Notes under the pieces: model-generated
Databases searched by the model: none
What the model was told of the DNA's origin: nothing
Seen by the model: the letters and a program-made list of their open reading frames with translations, nothing else
Position numbers and translations under genes: made by a program
Shown: positions 62,375 through 64,000 of the stretch, piece by piece
Layout: every line of letters begins with the position of its first letter
Position numbering within the stretch: position 1 is the stretch's first letter
Assembly (NCBI GenBank): GCA_902809985.1
Contig: CADDXC010000001.1
Location: 2,914,001 to 2,978,000, forward strand
Length of the DNA stretch: 64,000 nucleotides
From: Clostridiaceae bacterium BL-3
GTDB taxonomy: Bacteria > Bacillota > Clostridia > Clostridiales > Clostridiaceae
Reading direction: 5' to 3'

Positions 62375-63580
62375 TTATCTTTGATTATCCTTTTGAATTT
62401 GAGACAAAGTTATCTGCATTTCTATAATTTCCCCATTTCTCCAAATTTTACCTAAAATTTTTTCTCCTAATTTATGTCCTCCTAATATAGCTTCTATATC
62501 TGACATACTCTTTACTTTATTCCCATCTAATTCTATCAGTATATCCGTAGGCTTTATACCCGCCACCGAAGCACCACTGTTTTTCTCCACTTGCTGAATA
62601 TATATTCCCTGAACTCTATTATCCTGCGATATTACACTCTCTCCATTTATACCCAATTCCGGCCTCGAAACTTGACCATTGCTTATAAGTGACTTTATTA
62701 TATTTTTTGCCTCGTTTATAGTTATAGCAAAACCAATTCCCTCTACCTTGGAACCAGCACTTAATTTCAGGCTATTTATACCTATGACATAACCCTGTAT
62801 ATTGCAAAGAGGGCCTCCGCTATTCCCTGGATTCATAGCTGCATCAGTCTGAATAACCTTATATATAACTCCATTATACTCTATCTTCCTATTTATTGCA
62901 CTTATTATACCTGCTGTAACTGAGCCTGGAAATTCTTCGCCTAAAGAATTTCCTATGGCAATAGCAGCATCTCCAACTTTCACTTTAGAAGAATCCCCCA
63001 GTTTAGCTATTGGAAGATTTTTTGCATTTACTTTTATTACAGCTAAATCAGACCTTTCATCCACACCAGCTACAGATGCATCCAGTATTTTTCCGCTGGA
63101 CAATTTAACCATAACTTTATCCGCACCCTGTATTACATGATAATTTGTAACTATATATCCATTTGAATCTATTATTATCCCGGAACCACTCCCTAAATCC
63201 TGCAGTCCAAAATAATCTTCTGCTTTATTACTTATACCCACTACTGCTGGACTCACAGCTTCTGCCACCTCAGTTATAGAATTCTCCGACGTATTTCCCG
63301 ATTTATCTTCCGATTTAGCCCTATTAACATTTTCATTGGATTCAACTACTACCTGATTATTATTAGGTGTATAAATTTTAGTAACTTCCTTTTTACTACT
63401 CATATAAGCTCCAGATAATCCTCCCGAAACAGCAGCTATCAGAATAAAACAACACATTTTCCCTAATTTCACCATATTTGATCTTCTCTTGCTATTTATA
63501 AATTTTATTTTTGCTTTACTGGACTCTACGTTTTCCCATGAAACATCCTTTATGTTATCATATCTGTTGTTATCATCCAT
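62375..63580 (-). CDS. HtrA/DegP-type serine protease with PDZ domain
   Basis: A 401-residue membrane-anchored protease for misfolded extracytoplasmic proteins. One membrane segment lies at about residues 40-60, then a low-complexity linker, a trypsin-like domain with the catalytic triad His (VTNYHVIQGAD), Asp (DERSDLAVIKV) and Ser (MNPGNSGGPL), and a C-terminal PDZ domain (about 305-395: GIYIQQVEKNSGASVAGIKPTD). The start is placed at ATG 63580, six bases after GAGGTG. It ends 23 bp before pth and may share a transcript with the kinase upstream. Confidence 0.93.
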   Translation of the reverse strand: MDDNNRYDNIKDVSWENVESSKAKIKFINSKRRSNMVKLGKMCCFILIAAVSGGLSGAYMSSKKEVTKIYTPNNNQVVVESNENVNRAKSEDKSGNTSENSITEVAEAVSPAVVGISNKAEDYFGLQDLGSGSGIIIDSNGYIVTNYHVIQGADKVMVKLSSGKILDASVAGVDERSDLAVIKVNAKNLPIAKLGDSSKVKVGDAAIAIGNSLGEEFPGSVTAGIISAINRKIEYNGVIYKVIQTDAAMNPGNSGGPLCNIQGYVIGINSLKLSAGSKVEGIGFAITINEAKNIIKSLISNGQVSRPELGINGESVISQDNRVQGIYIQQVEKNSGASVAGIKPTDILIELDGNKVKSMSDIEAILGGHKLGEKILGKIWRNGEIIEMQITLSQIQKDNQR

Positions 63581-63663
63581 TAAATACACCTCATAATATC
63601 TAAAATCTAGAATTATTATAATAAAAAAGTTTTACACAAATATGAACAAAATAAAATAATTTG

Positions 63664-64000
63664 TTAAACTCTTTTCAAAGTAAAAGTAAACATAACCCCA
63701 TTAGGTTCCTTATTCTCAGCCCATATATCTTCGCCTAGTTGGGTAAGGATGCTCCTTACAATAGGAAGTCCAAGCCCTGTACTTATTTTTGAAGTCCTGG
63801 ATTTATCACGCTTATAGAATCTATCCCATATATATTTCATATCAGGCTCTGGTATATTAGAGCCATCATTATATATGGATACCAATACCTTCTCGCTTTT
63901 TATCTTAGTAAAAATCTTTATATTTCCATCTTGATTTACATATTTAATAGCATTATCGATTAAATTCGTAACTACCTGGGTTATTCTATCCTTGTCTGCT
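63664..64000 (-). CDS. sensor histidine kinase, C-terminal part (cut by window edge)
   Basis: The frame is open to the right edge and encodes the last 112 residues of a histidine kinase. The N box VTNLIDNAIKYVNQDG, a G1-like NDGSNIPEPD, the F box WDRFYKRDKS and the G2 box TGLGLPIVRSIL belong to the ATP-binding domain. The gene continues beyond the window, so the sensor and phospho-acceptor parts cannot be seen. It lies 83 bp upstream of the HtrA protease gene on the same strand, which suggests an envelope-stress role (inference). Confidence 0.88.
   Translation of the reverse strand, partial: ADKDRITQVVTNLIDNAIKYVNQDGNIKIFTKIKSEKVLVSIYNDGSNIPEPDMKYIWDRFYKRDKSRTSKISTGLGLPIVRSILTQLGEDIWAENKEPNGVMFTFTLKRV

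Noticed and set aside
63664-63885. A separate 73-residue protein starting at the internal ATG near the right edge
   Set aside because: The frame stays open to the window end and the upstream codons encode the kinase N box, so it is the tail of a larger gene.

Overview
The window reads as chromosomal DNA from a low-GC, spore-forming, anaerobic Firmicute of the Clostridium sensu stricto type. The support is the AT-rich intergenic DNA, strong AGGAGG-type ribosome binding sites with frequent GTG and TTG starts, the sporulation genes spoIIE, spoVT, yabP and yabQ, and a gene order close to the origin-proximal mfd-to-ftsH block of Bacillus subtilis. The species cannot be named from the sequence alone. 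Almost all housekeeping genes and both rRNA operons are on the minus strand, so replication probably runs right to left with oriC beyond the right edge.

Layout. (1) 1-2.5 kb: a small membrane protein, tRNA-Cys, a sirtuin, a cytoplasmic parvulin and tRNA-Phe. (2) 2.5-8.6 kb: a complete 16S-23S-5S operon on the minus strand whose spacers are full of a roughly 118-bp palindromic repeat. (3) 8.7-14.2 kb: a class V aminotransferase, a uracil-DNA glycosylase, a VanZ-like protein and three tandem M42 peptidase paralogues, of which only one keeps all active-site residues. (4) 14.2-20.7 kb: accessory DNA with an M28 peptidase pseudogene, an ECF sigma/anti-sigma pair, two copies of a convergent mRNA/small-RNA cassette resembling a type I toxin-antitoxin locus, a CPBP protease, and a broken plus a truncated IS630-type element. 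(5) 20.8-27.7 kb: a two-component system with an FtsX-type ABC transporter, an HD-domain protein, a divergent XRE-cupin regulator and YbaK-type deacylase, and tRNA-Lys. (6) 27.8-33.9 kb: a second rRNA operon with no difference seen by eye from the first over about 6.15 kb. (7) 34-64 kb: core genes murD, glyS (with a T-box leader), tRNA-Asn, lysS, greA, dusB, coaX, ftsH, hpt, tilS, spoIIE, three tRNAs (Met, fMet, Leu), yabR, divIC, yabQ, yabP, rqcP, hup, mazG, a SpoVB/YabM-type flippase, spoVT, prsA, mfd, pth, an HtrA protease and the 3' end of a sensor kinase.

How the parts work together. The right half is a growth, translation and sporulation block: tRNA charging (glyS, lysS), tRNA modification and turnover (dusB, tilS, pth), transcription fidelity and repair (greA, mfd), ribosome quality control (rqcP), division (divIC) and spore formation (spoIIE, spoVT, yabP, yabQ). 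Sporulation control is visible in the DNA: a promoter with 21-bp spacing before spoIIE, as in Spo0A-controlled promoters, and a sigma-E-like promoter before yabP.

Items most worth a second look: the two-copy toxin-antitoxin-like cassette with its 19-codon leader ORF; a free-standing small RNA at 35.68-35.79 kb with CCCC motifs complementary to Shine-Dalgarno sequences; the M42 trio with two apparently inactive members; the repeat family inside the pre-rRNA spacers; and a cluster of DnaA boxes upstream of spoIIE.
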